Source: Microcystis aeruginosa NIES-4325 (GTDB lineage: Bacteria > Cyanobacteriota > Cyanobacteriia > Cyanobacteriales > Microcystaceae). Taken from it: 64,000 nucleotides of DNA. Positions 18,051-27,989 of this stretch are shown in pieces. Each line of letters opens with the position of its first letter. Within the stretch, counting starts at the first letter, position 1. Both the position numbers and the translations under genes were made by a program. The stretch lies in NCBI RefSeq assembly GCF_008974145.1, contig NZ_BJKP01000005.1, forward strand, positions 62,001-126,000. Direction: 5' to 3'. Below the pieces are notes generated by a model, which made no database searches, had not been told where the DNA came from, and saw only the letters and a program-made list of their open reading frames with translations.

Positions 18051-18683
18051 ATGGTTAACTACACAGTCAAAAATTGGCAAGGGGAAGAAGCGGGAACAGG
18101 CACCCTGGAACTGAAAACCGCTAAACCCGAAACCGCCAAACACCTAATTCACCGCGTCGTCATCAGCCATCTAGCGGCGGCCCGTCAAGGTAACGCCTCC
18201 ACCAAAACCCGCTCGGAAGTGCGCGGCGGTGGTCGCAAACCTTGGCGGCAAAAAGGCACCGGTCGCGCCAGGGCTGGTTCGATCCGTTCTCCCCTCTGGC
18301 GTGGTGGCGGCGTCATCTTCGGACCAAAACCGAGAGATTTTGAGGTTAAGGTCAATCGCAAAGAGAAAAGATTAGCCCTGAGAACCGCTTTGATCAGCCA
18401 AGCCGATAACTTTATCGTGGTGGAAAGCTTCGCTGAACAATTCTCCCAACCCAAAACCAAAGAACTCACCGCCGCCTTAAGTCGCTGGGGAGCCAGTCCA
18501 GAGGAAAAAATTCTGCTGATTTTGACGGAAATTCCCGAAAATGTCTATTTATCGGGACGTAATATCTGCAATCTCAAAATTATTCGCGCCGATAGTCTCA
18601 ACGTCTATGATGTCCTCCTAGCCGATCGAGTTATCGCCACCGCCGCAGCCCTAGCTAAAATTGAGGAGGTCTATGGTGCTTAA
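18051..18683 (+). CDS. rplD: 50S ribosomal protein L4
   Basis: Ribosomal protein of 210 residues. The extended tunnel loop is seen in [25 protein letters not shown]-like sequence around residues 47-75, which reaches the peptide exit tunnel. In E. coli L4 also represses its own operon by binding the leader, which makes the long leader upstream of rplC of interest. The 3' end overlaps rplW by 11 bases. Confidence 0.97.
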   Translation: MVNYTVKNWQGEEAGTGTLELKTAKPETAKHLIHRVVISHLAAARQGNASTKTRSEVRGGGRKPWRQKGTGRARAGSIRSPLWRGGGVIFGPKPRDFEVKVNRKEKRLALRTALISQADNFIVVESFAEQFSQPKTKELTAALSRWGASPEEKILLILTEIPENVYLSGRNICNLKIIRADSLNVYDVLLADRVIATAAALAKIEEVYGA

Positions 18684-18978
18684 AACTGAAGCCAGACAAC
18701 TCGCCGATCTGATCCTAAAGCCGATCGTCACCGAGAAAGCCACCCTACTCCTAGAACAAAATAAATACGTCTTCGATGTCGCCTTGAAAGCGACCAAGCC
18801 GGAAATTCAAGCGGCGATCGAATTGTTGTTTGACGTGAAAGTAACGAAAGTGAACACCAGTCGCCCCTCTCGTCAGAAAAAACGCGTCGGCCGTTTCCTC
18901 GGTTACAAACCCCAATACAAACGCGCGATCGTGACCCTAGCGGAAGGCGACTCGATCGCCCTCTATCCCGACGTATAA
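18673..18978 (+). CDS. rplW: 50S ribosomal protein L23
   Basis: Ribosomal protein of 101 residues at the tunnel exit, where it docks trigger factor and SRP. ATG 18673 is chosen; the GAGGAGG ribosome binding site sits eight bases upstream, inside the end of rplD. A TTG four codons earlier is less likely. [20 protein letters not shown] and [15 protein letters not shown] are family hallmarks. Confidence 0.96.
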   Translation: MVLKTEARQLADLILKPIVTEKATLLLEQNKYVFDVALKATKPEIQAAIELLFDVKVTKVNTSRPSRQKKRVGRFLGYKPQYKRAIVTLAEGDSIALYPDV

Positions 18979-19011
18979 CCACCAAGAAACCCGATAACGG
19001 AAAACTAAACT

Positions 19012-19845
19012 ATGGGTATTCGTTCTTTTAGACCTTTAACCCCCGGGACAAGGCAGGCGGCCATCTCCGACTTTAAAGAGATCACCAAAACCGAACCAGA
19101 AAAGTCCCTAACTCATCACAAACACAGCAAACAGGGGCGTAATAATCGCGGTGTCGTTACCAGTCGTCACCGGGGCGGCGGCCATAAGCGCCTCTACCGG
19201 ATTATCGATTTTCGTCGCGATAAACGGGATATTCCAGCCAGAGTAGCGGCGATCGAGTACGATCCTAACCGTAACGCCCGCATTGCCCTGCTTTTCTACA
19301 AAGACGGGGAAAAACGCTACATCATCGCCCCCGCCGGTTTAGGCGTTGGTGATACCGTCATCGCCGGAGAAAACGCTCCCTTCGAGGTCGGTAATGCCCT
19401 ACCCTTAAGTCGTATCCCCCTAGGGACAGAAGTTCATAACATCGAACTCGTACCCGGTCGCGGTGGTCAAATGGTGCGCGCCGCCGGTGGTTTCGCCCAA
19501 GTGGTAGCCAAAGAAGGCGATTACGTTACCATTCGCCTACCCTCCAAAGAAGTACGCATGATCCGGCGTGAATGCTACGCCACCATCGGAAAAGTCGGTA
19601 ACGCCGAAGCGAGAAATATCAGTCTCGGTAAAGCCGGTCGTACCCGTCACCGCGGTCAACGACCTCATGTTCGGGGTAGCGTCATGAACCCAGTGGATCA
19701 CCCGCATGGAGGTGGAGAGGGTCGCGCTCCGATCGGACGTTCTGGACCGATGACTCCTTGGGGTAAACCCGCCCTCGGTCGCAAAACTCGCAACAAGAAA
19801 AAACGCAGCAGCGATCTGATCGTGCGCCGTCGTAACCAGGGTTAG
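19012..19845 (+). CDS. rplB: 50S ribosomal protein L2
   Basis: Ribosomal protein of 277 residues that binds 23S rRNA and is needed for peptidyl-transferase assembly and subunit joining. The C-terminal [18 protein letters not shown] carries the conserved His of the family. It starts at ATG 19012, giving [15 protein letters not shown]. It is 33 bases from rplW and 30 from rpsS. Confidence 0.98.
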   Translation: MGIRSFRPLTPGTRQAAISDFKEITKTEPEKSLTHHKHSKQGRNNRGVVTSRHRGGGHKRLYRIIDFRRDKRDIPARVAAIEYDPNRNARIALLFYKDGEKRYIIAPAGLGVGDTVIAGENAPFEVGNALPLSRIPLGTEVHNIELVPGRGGQMVRAAGGFAQVVAKEGDYVTIRLPSKEVRMIRRECYATIGKVGNAEARNISLGKAGRTRHRGQRPHVRGSVMNPVDHPHGGGEGRAPIGRSGPMTPWGKPALGRKTRNKKKRSSDLIVRRRNQG

Positions 19846-19875
19846 AAATTATTACTTTACTTTTGACTGAAAATT

Positions 19876-20157
19876 ATGGGTCGTTCACTGAAAAAGGGGC
19901 CATTTGTCGCCGGCCACCTGATGGAAAAAATCGAAAAACTCAACGCCCAGGGCAGTAAACAAGTGATTAAAACTTGGTCCCGGGCCTCGACCATCATTCC
20001 CGATATGGTCGGTCACACGATCGCCGTTCACAACGGCAAACAGCACGTTCCCGTCTATGTTTCCGAGCAGATGGTCGGTCATAAACTCGGTGAATTCGCT
20101 CCCACCCGCACCTTCCGCGGCCACGCCAAGAGCGACAAAAAAGCAGGACGGAAATAG
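19876..20157 (+). CDS. rpsS: 30S ribosomal protein S19
   Basis: Ribosomal protein of 93 residues in the head of the 30S subunit, next to S13. [40 protein letters not shown] and [16 protein letters not shown] are invariant blocks. A 121-base gap with a heptamer tract separates it from rplV, which is unusual inside this operon. Confidence 0.98.
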   Translation: MGRSLKKGPFVAGHLMEKIEKLNAQGSKQVIKTWSRASTIIPDMVGHTIAVHNGKQHVPVYVSEQMVGHKLGEFAPTRTFRGHAKSDKKAGRK

Positions 20158-20244
20158 ATCAGCCGATACTCCCTCAGTCGTCAGCTAGATAGTGGCCTCT
20201 GAGCAAGGCCGAAGAGTCGTGACCATAAATCACCAAGACTGATG

Positions 20245-20278
20245 ACTGATAACTGATAACTGATAACTGATAACTGAA
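20245..20278 (+). repeat. heptamer repeat abutting the rplV start codon
   Basis: Four perfect ACTGATA units (20245-20272) and a partial ACTGAA (20273-20278) run straight into the rplV ATG at 20279. The ribosome binding site region of rplV is therefore made entirely of repeat and has no purine-rich Shine-Dalgarno sequence. Confidence 0.95.
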
Positions 20279-20638
20279 ATGACCATCGATACCTCTAACG
20301 AAGTCAAAGCGATCGCCCGCTATATTCGGATGTCACCCCTGAAAGTCAGACGGGTACTCGATCAGATCCGCGGTCGCTCCTATCGGGAAGCCCTAATTAT
20401 TCTCGAATTTATGCCCTACCGGGCCTGTGATCCGATTCTCAAAGTCCTGCGTTCCGCCGTTGCCAACGCCGAAAATAACGAAGGACTCGATCCCGCCACT
20501 TTGGTAGTTAGCCAAGCCTTTGCCGATGGCGGACCGACCCTAAAACGTTTTCGACCCCGGGCCCAAGGGCGCGCCTACCAAATTCGCAAACCCACCTGTC
20601 ATATCACCGTCGCCGTCGCTCCTAGCCTCGAAGACTAA
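20279..20638 (+). CDS. rplV: 50S ribosomal protein L22
   Basis: Ribosomal protein of 119 residues with a beta-hairpin lining the exit tunnel. [20 protein letters not shown] and the C-terminal [20 protein letters not shown] are family blocks; macrolide-resistance changes in other bacteria map to this hairpin. The start codon is immediately preceded by heptamer repeats with no Shine-Dalgarno sequence. rpsC follows after 23 bases. Confidence 0.97.
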   Translation: MTIDTSNEVKAIARYIRMSPLKVRRVLDQIRGRSYREALIILEFMPYRACDPILKVLRSAVANAENNEGLDPATLVVSQAFADGGPTLKRFRPRAQGRAYQIRKPTCHITVAVAPSLED

Positions 20639-20661
20639 TCACCTTAACTAAAAAAACCACA

Positions 20662-21390
20662 ATGGGACAAAAAATCCATCCCCTCGGTTTTCGTCTCGGC
20701 GTTATCAAAGATCACAAATCCTGCTGGTATGCCGACGCGAAACGTTACCCCGAACTACTGCAAGAAGATCGCCGCATTCGTGAATACGTCGAAAAAAACC
20801 TCGCTAATGCCGGTATCGCCGATATTCGCATCGAACGCAAGGCCGATCAAGTAGATATCTCCATCCATACCGCTCGCCCTGGAGTCGTCGTCGGTCGTGG
20901 TGGCACGGGAATCGAACAGCTGCGCCTAGGTTTGCAAAAAGCCCTCGGTGGCCAGCGTCAAATTCGCATTAACGTCATCGAAGTGGCTCGCGTTGACGCC
21001 GATGCCAACCTGATCGCCGAATACATCGCCCAACAACTAGAAAGACGGGTTTCCTTCCGTCGTGTGGTTCGCCAGGCCATCCAACGGGCGCAAAGGGCCG
21101 AAGTCAAAGGGATCAAAATTCAAGTTAGCGGTCGTCTCAACGGGGCAGAAATCGCTCGGACTGAATGGGTGCGGGAAGGACGAGTTCCCCTGCATACCCT
21201 GCGGGCCGATATTGATTACTCCTATAAAACCGCCAGCACCATCTACGGGATTCTAGGCGTGAAAGTTTGGATCTTTAAGGGCGAAATTATCCCCGGTCAA
21301 GAAGAAATTGCCGCCGCCGTTCCCGCTCAAGCACCGCGCCGTCAACAGCGCCGCCGTCAACAGTTTGAAGATCGCTCTAGTGAGGGCTGA
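20662..21390 (+). CDS. rpsC: 30S ribosomal protein S3
   Basis: Ribosomal protein of 242 residues at the mRNA entry channel. The N-terminal [20 protein letters not shown], the KH domain with [14 protein letters not shown], and the C-terminal domain with [13 protein letters not shown] are intact. The basic Gln/Arg-rich tail ([14 protein letters not shown]) is typical of cyanobacteria. Confidence 0.98.
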   Translation: MGQKIHPLGFRLGVIKDHKSCWYADAKRYPELLQEDRRIREYVEKNLANAGIADIRIERKADQVDISIHTARPGVVVGRGGTGIEQLRLGLQKALGGQRQIRINVIEVARVDADANLIAEYIAQQLERRVSFRRVVRQAIQRAQRAEVKGIKIQVSGRLNGAEIARTEWVREGRVPLHTLRADIDYSYKTASTIYGILGVKVWIFKGEIIPGQEEIAAAVPAQAPRRQQRRRQQFEDRSSEG

Positions 21391-21420
21391 TCCCTAACAT
21401 TTATCAGTGGTAAATAGCTC

Positions 21421-21840
21421 ATGTTAAGTCCCAAAAGAACAAAATTCCGCAAACAACAGCGCGGACGGATGCGCGGGCTGGCAACCGGCGGAAATACGAT
21501 TAATTTCGGCGATTTCGCCCTGCAAGCCACCGAACCCTGTTGGATTACTTCCCGTCAAATCGAAGCCGCCAGACGGGCAATGACTCGTTATATTCGTCGG
21601 GGTGGCAAAATCTGGATCCGCGTTTTTCCCGATAAACCCGTCACCCAACGAGCCGCAGAAACTCGGATGGGTTCCGGGAAAGGTTCGCCCGAATTCTGGG
21701 TGGCTGTGGTTAAACCGGGGTTCATTATGTTTGAAATTGCCGGGGTAGCTGAACCGGTAGCCCGGGAAGCCATGCGCCTAGCGGCTCAAAAATTACCGAT
21801 TAAGACCAAATTTATCACTCGCGAGGAGGATTTTGTCTAA
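21421..21840 (+). CDS. rplP: 50S ribosomal protein L16
   Basis: Ribosomal protein of 139 residues near the A site and central protuberance. [19 protein letters not shown] and [17 protein letters not shown] are diagnostic, and [17 protein letters not shown] is the conserved loop. Its stop TAA overlaps the rpmC ATG by one base, implying translational coupling. Confidence 0.98.
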   Translation: MLSPKRTKFRKQQRGRMRGLATGGNTINFGDFALQATEPCWITSRQIEAARRAMTRYIRRGGKIWIRVFPDKPVTQRAAETRMGSGKGSPEFWVAVVKPGFIMFEIAGVAEPVAREAMRLAAQKLPIKTKFITREEDFV

Positions 21841-22058
21841 TGGCTCTACCGAAAATCGCCGAAGTGAGGAAGATGAGCGATGAGGACATCGCTGATGCTA
21901 TCCTCGCTGCCAAAAAGAAACTGTTTGAATTGCGTTTGCAGCAGGCCACCCGTCGCTTGGAAAAAACCCACGAATTCAAACACACCCGCCACCGTCTCGG
22001 CCAATTGTTGACCGTAGAACGGGAGCGCCAACTAGCCCAGTCCACCCCGGAGGCATAA
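21840..22058 (+). CDS. rpmC: 50S ribosomal protein L29
   Basis: Small helical ribosomal protein of 72 residues at the exit tunnel. RKMSDEDIADAILAAKKKLFELRLQQATRRLE-type sequence and HRLGQLLTVERER are the usual two-helix layout. The start codon overlaps the rplP stop (TAATG). rpsQ starts six bases after its stop. Confidence 0.96.
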   Translation: MALPKIAEVRKMSDEDIADAILAAKKKLFELRLQQATRRLEKTHEFKHTRHRLGQLLTVERERQLAQSTPEA

Positions 22059-22064
22059 CCCGCT

Positions 22065-22307
22065 ATGGCAGTTAAAGAAAGAGTTGGGGTAGTAGTCAGC
22101 GACAAAATGGATAAAACCGTAGTGGTAGCCATTGAAAACCGCTCTCCTCACCCTAAATACGGCAAAATCGTCGTGAAAACCCAGAAATTTAAGGCTCACG
22201 ACGCAGAAAATCAAGCCAAACAAGGCGATCGAGTTCGCATTCGTGAAACCCGCCCCCTCAGTAAAACCAAACGTTGGGAAGTGGCGGAAATATTAACCGA
22301 TAGTTAA
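22065..22307 (+). CDS. rpsQ: 30S ribosomal protein S17
   Basis: Ribosomal protein of 80 residues, a primary 16S rRNA binder with an OB fold. [38 protein letters not shown] and [15 protein letters not shown] are family blocks. The length is normal. It lies between rpmC and rplN in the standard order. Confidence 0.97.
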   Translation: MAVKERVGVVVSDKMDKTVVVAIENRSPHPKYGKIVVKTQKFKAHDAENQAKQGDRVRIRETRPLSKTKRWEVAEILTDS

Positions 22308-22327
22308 ATTTCACCTAGGTAAAAACC

Positions 22328-22696
22328 GTGATTCAACAACAAACCTACTTAAATGTCGCTGACAATAGCGGGGCGCGGAAACTAATGTGTCTGCGGGTGC
22401 TGGGAACAGGTAACTGTACCTACGGTGGCATCGGTGACAAAATTATCGCCGTGGTTAAGGACGCTATCCCCAATATGCCCGTGAAAAAATCCGATGTGGT
22501 CACTGCGGTGATTGTGCGAACCCGTCAAACCGTCCGTCGCGATAGTGGCATGAGCATCCGTTTTGATGATAACGCCGCCGTAATTATTAATAATGACGGT
22601 AATCCCAAAGGTACTAGGGTTTTTGGTCCGGTCGCTCGGGAATTGCGCGATAAAAACTACACCAAAATTGTTTCCTTGGCCCCAGAAGTTCTCTGA
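22328..22696 (+). CDS. rplN: 50S ribosomal protein L14
   Basis: Ribosomal protein of 122 residues at the subunit interface. The start is GTG 22328, giving [20 protein letters not shown]. The [20 protein letters not shown] block and the end [20 protein letters not shown] are complete. It is the second GTG-started gene of this operon, with rplC. Confidence 0.97.
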   Translation: MIQQQTYLNVADNSGARKLMCLRVLGTGNCTYGGIGDKIIAVVKDAIPNMPVKKSDVVTAVIVRTRQTVRRDSGMSIRFDDNAAVIINNDGNPKGTRVFGPVARELRDKNYTKIVSLAPEVL

Positions 22697-22736
22697 TCAA
22701 AGTCAAAAGTATAAAGGCAATCGGAGGTCAAAAAAA

Positions 22737-23090
22737 ATGAGTAAGAAAAACAGTCAAACCTCACCCCAAAGGCAAAAAATGCACGTTAAAAAAGGGGATG
22801 TCGTTCAAGTAATCGCCGGTTCCGATAAGGGCAAAGTGGGCGAAATTTTACGCGCCCTACCCCAAGAAAGTACCGTGGTGGTCAAGGGAGTTAATATCCG
22901 CACCAAACATACTAAACCCCAACAGGAAGGGGAATCGGGTCAAATCGTTACCTACGAAGCACCGATTCACAGTTCCAAAGTGATGCTCTATTCCGAGAAG
23001 AAAAAAATCGCCAGTCGGGTGGGTTATACCTTTACCGAAGACGGTCGGAAAGTGCGGATACTGAAGAAAACTGGCGAAATTATTGATTAG
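22737..23090 (+). CDS. rplX: 50S ribosomal protein L24
   Basis: Ribosomal protein of 117 residues with a KOW motif ([20 protein letters not shown]) and [19 protein letters not shown]. It helps start 50S assembly. ATG 22737 follows a GGAGG site 11 bases upstream and is preferred; the frame is open further up into rplN but that part is not L24-like. The N-terminus ([11 protein letters not shown]) is slightly longer than in many bacteria. Confidence 0.95.
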   Translation: MSKKNSQTSPQRQKMHVKKGDVVQVIAGSDKGKVGEILRALPQESTVVVKGVNIRTKHTKPQQEGESGQIVTYEAPIHSSKVMLYSEKKKIASRVGYTFTEDGRKVRILKKTGEIID

Positions 23091-23144
23091 TGTCCCATCA
23101 ATTCTAGTTCCTGACCAAGCCCAGGAAAAGCAAGCAGCAAAACT

Positions 23145-23684
23145 ATGAGCCAAAAACTAAAAACCACCTATCAAGAAACCATTGTTCCTAAACTGAAAGA
23201 ACAATTTGGTTATACCAATATCCACCAAGTACCTAAAGTTATCAAAATTACTGTTAACCGTGGTCTTGGGGAAGCTTCACAAAATGCCAAAGCTTTGGAG
23301 TCTTCCAAGGCGGAACTGTCCACCATCACCGGACAACAACCGGTAGTGACTAGAGCTAAAAAAGCGATCGCTGGCTTCAAAATTCGCGAAGGAATGCCCG
23401 TGGGTGTGATGGTGACATTGCGCGGCGATCGAATGTACGCTTTTTTAGACCGTCTCATTAATCTGGCCTTACCACGCATTCGCGACTTTCGCGGTATCAG
23501 TGGTAACAGTTTTGATGGTCGTGGTAACTACAGTTTAGGCATTCGTGAACAGTTGATCTTCCCCGAAATTGAATACGACAAAATCGATCAAATTCGCGGG
23601 ATGGACATCTCAATCATCACCACCGCTAAAAACGACGAAGAAGGACGCGCCCTCCTCAAAGAGATGGGAATGCCCTTTAGATAA
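23145..23684 (+). CDS. rplE: 50S ribosomal protein L5
   Basis: Ribosomal protein of 179 residues that binds 5S rRNA in the central protuberance. [39 protein letters not shown] and [20 protein letters not shown] are hallmarks. rpsN does not follow it, as is usual in cyanobacteria, where rpsN lies elsewhere. A 229-base repeat-filled gap separates it from rpsH. Confidence 0.97.
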   Translation: MSQKLKTTYQETIVPKLKEQFGYTNIHQVPKVIKITVNRGLGEASQNAKALESSKAELSTITGQQPVVTRAKKAIAGFKIREGMPVGVMVTLRGDRMYAFLDRLINLALPRIRDFRGISGNSFDGRGNYSLGIREQLIFPEIEYDKIDQIRGMDISIITTAKNDEEGRALLKEMGMPFR

Positions 23685-23702
23685 ATCAATCAAGAGAAAA
23701 GT

Positions 23703-23880
23703 AAACAGTGACCGGTAAATAAGTGAACAGTGAACAGCAAACAGTAAACAGTGAATAGCAAACAGTAAACAGTGATTCAGTGAAAAGACAGCAGGAAACT
23801 GCTATTTAATACTACTCACTTAATACTCAAATCTGATAACTGATAACTGATAACTGATAACTGATAACTGATAACTGATG
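23703..23880. repeat. repeat-filled gap between rplE and rpsH
   Basis: The first part (23703-23775) holds degenerate GTGAACAGCAAACAGTAAACA units. The second (23833-23874) has six perfect CTGATAA units plus a partial CTGATG. The rpsH start lies 33 bases further on, behind its own TTTAGGAG ribosome binding site. Confidence 0.93.
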
Positions 23881-23913
23881 TTGATCCCAATTTAGGAGAA
23901 AAACAGGTAATTC

Positions 23914-24315
23914 ATGTCTGCTAACGATACCATCTCGGATATGCTGACCCGCATCCGTAACGCTTGCGCGGTTCGGCAGACCACTACTCAAATTCCCACC
24001 ACGCGGATGACCCGCAATATTGCTCAAGTTCTCAAGGACGAAGGCTTTATTGCTGACTTTGAGGAAGTGGGTGAGGGGATTAAATCTCAATTAGTTCTTT
24101 CCCTCAAATATAAAGGCAAAAACCGTCAACCGATCATTACTACCCTCACCAGAGTCAGTAAACCGGGCCTGCGAGTTTATTCCAACAGTAAAGACTTACC
24201 GCGCGTCCTCGGTGGCATTGGCATCGCCATTGTTTCCACCTCTAAAGGCATTATGACCGATCGCGAAGCCCGTAAACAAAACGTTGGCGGCGAAGTCCTT
24301 TGCTACATCTGGTAA
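23914..24315 (+). CDS. rpsH: 30S ribosomal protein S8
   Basis: Ribosomal protein of 133 residues that binds helix 21 of 16S r[20 protein letters not shown] and the C-terminal [18 protein letters not shown]... GGEVLCYIW are invariant. In E. coli S8 also represses the spc operon. The start at ATG 23914 has TTTAGGAG upstream, so here the heptamers do not touch the ribosome binding site. Confidence 0.97.
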   Translation: MSANDTISDMLTRIRNACAVRQTTTQIPTTRMTRNIAQVLKDEGFIADFEEVGEGIKSQLVLSLKYKGKNRQPIITTLTRVSKPGLRVYSNSKDLPRVLGGIGIAIVSTSKGIMTDREARKQNVGGEVLCYIW

Positions 24316-24400
24316 ACAAGGATAAGCTATCAGCCGTCAGCCTTTCCCAGTTTAAACCTGATAGCTGACCCACTGATAACTCTTCCGGGATATCTGACTC

Positions 24401-24420
24401 ACTGATAACTGATAACTGTT
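24401..24420 (+). repeat. heptamer repeat abutting the rplF start codon
   Basis: ACTGATAACTGATAACTGTT lies immediately before the rplF ATG at 24421, with a single related unit near 24372-24380. As at rplV, no Shine-Dalgarno sequence is left. Confidence 0.9.
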
Positions 24421-24981
24421 ATGTCTCGTATTGGCAAACGCCCGATTCCTATTCCCAATAAAGTCACCGTCGATATCGATGGTGCTACCGTGACGGTGAA
24501 AGGGCCAAAAGGAACTCTCCAAAGAACCCTACCCACCGCCGTCACCATCAATAAAGATGGCGAAACCATCCTCGTTACCCGTCAAGACGATTCCCGTACC
24601 GCCAGAGAACGCCACGGACTCTGTAGAACTCTAGTAGCCAACATGGTAGAAGGAGTCGCGACTGGCTTTCAAAAACGCCTCGATATCCAAGGGGTGGGCT
24701 ACCGCGCCCAGTCCCAGGGTAGTAAATTAGTTCTTAATGTTGGTTACAGTAAACCCGTGGAAATGGAGATGCCCGATGGTGTTTCCGTCGCCGTAGAAAA
24801 TAATACCCAAGTTATCGTCAGTGGCATCGACAAAGAAGCGGTCGGTAACATTGCCGCTAAAATCCGCGAAGTTCGTCCCCCCGAACCTTATAAAGGAAAA
24901 GGGATTCGCTATCTTGGTGAAGTCGTCCGTCGCAAAGTGGGTAAAGCTGGCGGTAAAGGCGGTAAAGGAGGTAAAAAATAA
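24421..24981 (+). CDS. rplF: 50S ribosomal protein L6
   Basis: Ribosomal protein of 186 residues near the sarcin-ricin loop. [39 protein letters not shown] and the C-terminal [20 protein letters not shown] are diagnostic. The tail is a glycine-lysine run ([10 protein letters not shown]). rplR starts three bases after its stop. Confidence 0.97.
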   Translation: MSRIGKRPIPIPNKVTVDIDGATVTVKGPKGTLQRTLPTAVTINKDGETILVTRQDDSRTARERHGLCRTLVANMVEGVATGFQKRLDIQGVGYRAQSQGSKLVLNVGYSKPVEMEMPDGVSVAVENNTQVIVSGIDKEAVGNIAAKIREVRPPEPYKGKGIRYLGEVVRRKVGKAGGKGGKGGKK

Positions 24982-24984
24982 ACC

Positions 24985-25347
24985 ATGAAACTTAGTCGCA
25001 AAGAATCAGTCCGTCGTCGTCACCAGCGTGTGCGTCGCAAAATTAATGGCACTGCTGAACGGCCCCGTTTATCCGTATTTCGTTCTAATAACCACATCTA
25101 CGCCCAAATTATCGACGACGTAGCCCAACACACCCTTGCGGCCGCTTCTACCCTAGAGGCCACCTTGCGCGGGGAATTAGAGTCCACCGCTACCCAAGAA
25201 GCATCGGCTGCCGTGGGTAAACTGGTGGCCCAACGGGCCCTAGAAAGAGGCATTGAACAAGTGGTTTTTGATCGCGGTGGCAATCTCTATCACGGTCGCG
25301 TCAAAGCCTTAGCAGAAGCGGCTCGGTCAGCCGGCTTAAACTTCTAA
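24985..25347 (+). CDS. rplR: 50S ribosomal protein L18
   Basis: Ribosomal protein of 120 residues that binds 5S rRNA with L5. [31 protein letters not shown] and [20 protein letters not shown] are family blocks. It is tightly packed after rplF (three bases). Confidence 0.97.
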   Translation: MKLSRKESVRRRHQRVRRKINGTAERPRLSVFRSNNHIYAQIIDDVAQHTLAAASTLEATLRGELESTATQEASAAVGKLVAQRALERGIEQVVFDRGGNLYHGRVKALAEAARSAGLNF

Positions 25348-25373
25348 AATATCCTTTCAACACTGATAAAACT

Positions 25374-25895
25374 ATGGCAAAACGTCGCAAAGGCAACCGC
25401 GAAAAAGAAAAAGAAACCACTTGGCAAGAGCGGGTCATCCAGATCCGCCGGGTTAGTAAAGTGGTTAAGGGTGGTAAAAAACTCAGCTTCCGGGCTATCG
25501 TCGTGGTCGGTAATGAAAACGGCCAGGTGGGAGTGGGAGTCGGCAAAGCAGGGGATGTGATCGGGGCCGTCCGTAAAGGTGTGGCCGATGGTAAAAAACA
25601 ACTAATTGAAGTCTCCTTAACTAAGGCCAGTTCTATCACTCACCTCACCCGGGGCGCTTCCGGGGGGGCTCAGGTGCTTATGCGTCCGGCTGCCCCAGGA
25701 ACTGGGGTTATTGCCGGAGGTGCTGTCCGTACCGTTTTAGAACTAGCCGGGGTGAAAAATATCCTCGCTAAACAACTCGGTAGCGATAACCCCCTCAATA
25801 ACGCTAGAGCCGCCGTTAACGCCCTGGAAACTCTCCGCACTTTCTCGGAAGTGGCCAAGGAGCGAGGCGTATCTGTAGAACATTTGTACACCTAG
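25374..25895 (+). CDS. rpsE: 30S ribosomal protein S5
   Basis: Ribosomal protein of 173 residues, involved in decoding accuracy and mRNA unwinding at the entry channel. [33 protein letters not shown]-like strand residues, [17 protein letters not shown] and [19 protein letters not shown] are hallmarks. rpmD (L30) is absent between it and rplO, as usual in cyanobacteria. Confidence 0.97.
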   Translation: MAKRRKGNREKEKETTWQERVIQIRRVSKVVKGGKKLSFRAIVVVGNENGQVGVGVGKAGDVIGAVRKGVADGKKQLIEVSLTKASSITHLTRGASGGAQVLMRPAAPGTGVIAGGAVRTVLELAGVKNILAKQLGSDNPLNNARAAVNALETLRTFSEVAKERGVSVEHLYT

Positions 25896-25905
25896 AGAAA
25901 TCACC

Positions 25906-26349
25906 ATGAAACTCCACGAAATCGCCCCCCAACCGGGGTCAACTAAACGCCGTCGTCGTGTGGGCCGGGGTGTCTCGGCCGGCCAGGGCGCTAGTTGCGG
26001 TCTGGGAATGCGCGGACAAAAATCTCGCTCTGGGACAGGGACTCGTCCCGGTTTTGAGGGGGGACAAATGCCCCTCTATCGTCGGGTGCCGAAATTAAAG
26101 CATTTTCCTTTGGTTAACCCCCGTCAATACACGATCGTTAATCTGAAAAAATTAGCTTCTTTACCCGCTAATACGGAAGTTACCTTGGAAAGTCTCCTCG
26201 AAGCTAAAATTCTCACCAGCAACGACGGCCCTTTAAAAGTTTTGGGTGATGGTGAAATTACCGTTCCCCTCAAGGTGAAGGCCGCCGCTTTTAGCAATAG
26301 TGCTAAAGAGAAAATTACCGCCGCTCAAGGGACTTGGGAAGAGATATAA
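25906..26349 (+). CDS. rplO: 50S ribosomal protein L15
   Basis: Ribosomal protein of 147 residues. [39 protein letters not shown] and [10 protein letters not shown] are conserved. It lies ten bases after rpsE. A 249-base gap with repeats follows before secY. Confidence 0.97.
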   Translation: MKLHEIAPQPGSTKRRRRVGRGVSAGQGASCGLGMRGQKSRSGTGTRPGFEGGQMPLYRRVPKLKHFPLVNPRQYTIVNLKKLASLPANTEVTLESLLEAKILTSNDGPLKVLGDGEITVPLKVKAAAFSNSAKEKITAAQGTWEEI

Positions 26350-26414
26350 ATTTCCCCAGGAGATTACAAGAAGCAGGCGGGGAACGGGCAGCAGCGAGTT
26401 TTTTGCTGTGTGCA

Positions 26415-26486
26415 GTAAACAGTAATCAGTGAACTGAAAACTCACATCTGATGACTGATAACTGATAACTGATCACTGATAACTGA
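26415..26486. repeat. degenerate heptamer repeat between rplO and secY
   Basis: Units such as CAGTAATCAGTGAACTG (from about 26418) lead into TGACTGATAACTGATAACTGA near 26452-26472 and a variant ACTGATAACTGAAGACTGG. It is about 110 bases upstream of secY. The remaining 110 bases are AT-rich and hold no gene. Confidence 0.85.
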
Positions 26487-26598
26487 AGACTGGATTGCTA
26501 TATCATAAGAAAGACAGGGGAAATCTTAAAAAAATCGAGAAAGTTTTCCCCTCGATTACTTTTTCCCATAAAAAAAACTGCACTAGAGGTAACTGTTA

Positions 26599-27918
26599 AT
26601 GGTCGTTAGTCGTGATAAGGCTCCCACGGCACAGGAAACGTTTATGCAAATGGCACAGGCGGCCGGTTTACGCGGTCGCTTGTTGATTACATTGGGTTTA
26701 CTGATTCTGCTCCGTTTTGGGATGTTTGTACCGATCCCCGGTTTGGATCGGGCAAGATTAGCAGAAATTATTCAAAGTAACGCCGCTTTGGGAATCCTTG
26801 ACCTGTTTACTGGGGGAGGATTATCGACGTTAGGGATTTTTGCCCTCGGCATTCTTCCCTATATCAACGCCTCAATTATCGTGCAACTGCTCACCGCTGC
26901 CCTTCCTTCTTTGGAAGATTTACAGAAAAATGAAGGAGAAGCAGGACGGCGAAAAATTGCCCAAATTACCCGTTATGTTGCCTTTGGTTGGGCAATTATT
27001 CAAAGTATCGGTATTACTCTCGGTTTATTGGTGGCTAACGGTGTTGTGGCTGGAACTTTACCCTCGATCGCCGCTACGGTTCTCGCTTTAGTGGCTGGTT
27101 CTATGTTCGTGATGTGGATTTCGGAACTGATCACAGAACGCGGTCTGGGAAATGGAGCATCTTTGCTGATTTTTGTCAACATTGTCGCTGTTTTACCAAA
27201 AACCCTCGGTGATACGATTACTTTTGCCCAACAGGGTGGCCGACAAGCGATCGCTCAAGTGGTGATTCTCTTGCTGGTTTTCTTGGTGATGATTATCGGC
27301 ATTGTTTTTGTTCAGGAGGGAACCCGTCGGATTCCGATTGTTTCTGCCCGTCGTCAGGTGGGTCGTCGTCTCTATCGGGAAAGAACCAGTTATCTACCCC
27401 TACGACTCAATCAAGGGGGCGTGATGCCGATTATTTTCGCCTCGGCAGTGTTGGTCTTACCTTTCCAATTGGTGCAAGCTTTACCCACGGATAACCCGGT
27501 CGGCCAGGTTTTAGTCCAGTTGGTTAATGCCCTGCGTCCCGATAGTTGGGGTTATGTGGCTTTTTATAGCTTACTGATTCTCGGTTTTAGTTTCTTCTAC
27601 GCTTCCCTGATCGTTAACCCCAAGGATATGTCCCAAAACCTGAAAAAAATGGGAACCAGTATTCCGGGGATTCGTCCGGGGACCGCTACTACTAATTATC
27701 TGGAAGGGGTGCTGAATCGTCTCACCCTTTTGGGCGCTCTCTTTTTAAGTTTGGTGGCTACCGTGCCGACTGTAGTAGAAAGCGCCACCGGTGTCACCAC
27801 TTTTCGCGGTTTGGGGGCAACTTCCCTGTTAATTCTGGTGGGGGTGGCGATCGATACGGCGAAACAAATTCAAACCTATGTCATCTCTCAACGCTATGAG
27901 GGCATGATTAAACAGTAG
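26599..27918 (+). CDS. secY: preprotein translocase subunit SecY
   Basis: Membrane channel protein of 439 residues with ten transmembrane helices, found in the plasma membrane and thylakoids of cyanobacteria. MFVPIPGLDRARLAEI is near the plug, GIFALGILPYINASIIVQLL is the diagnostic segment, and the C-terminal cytoplasmic loop carries GIRPGTATTNYLEGVLNRLT. Together with SecE, SecG and SecA it moves signal-peptide-bearing proteins, including the PEP-CTERM and lipoprotein precursors of this window. A hairpin terminator lies 13 bases after its stop. Confidence 0.98.
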   Translation: MVVSRDKAPTAQETFMQMAQAAGLRGRLLITLGLLILLRFGMFVPIPGLDRARLAEIIQSNAALGILDLFTGGGLSTLGIFALGILPYINASIIVQLLTAALPSLEDLQKNEGEAGRRKIAQITRYVAFGWAIIQSIGITLGLLVANGVVAGTLPSIAATVLALVAGSMFVMWISELITERGLGNGASLLIFVNIVAVLPKTLGDTITFAQQGGRQAIAQVVILLLVFLVMIIGIVFVQEGTRRIPIVSARRQVGRRLYRERTSYLPLRLNQGGVMPIIFASAVLVLPFQLVQALPTDNPVGQVLVQLVNALRPDSWGYVAFYSLLILGFSFFYASLIVNPKDMSQNLKKMGTSIPGIRPGTATTNYLEGVLNRLTLLGALFLSLVATVPTVVESATGVTTFRGLGATSLLILVGVAIDTAKQIQTYVISQRYEGMIKQ

Positions 27919-27930
27919 TTAGATAGTCAG

Positions 27931-27964
27931 CCAGTGACCTTTTAGCGGTTGCTGGTTATTTTTT
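27931..27964 (+). terminator. intrinsic terminator between secY and adk
   Basis: CCAGTGACC (27931-27939) pairs with GGTTGCTGG (27947-27955) over nine pairs (two G-U), loop TTTTAGC, followed by TTATTTTTT. It probably reduces or stops read-through into adk. Confidence 0.7.
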
Positions 27965-27989
27965 CCCTTAAAACCCTATATTTAATCCC

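Noticed and set aside
18185-18469. Antisense frames in the ribosomal operon
   Set aside because: They are shadows of GC-rich conserved ribosomal genes with low-complexity translations.
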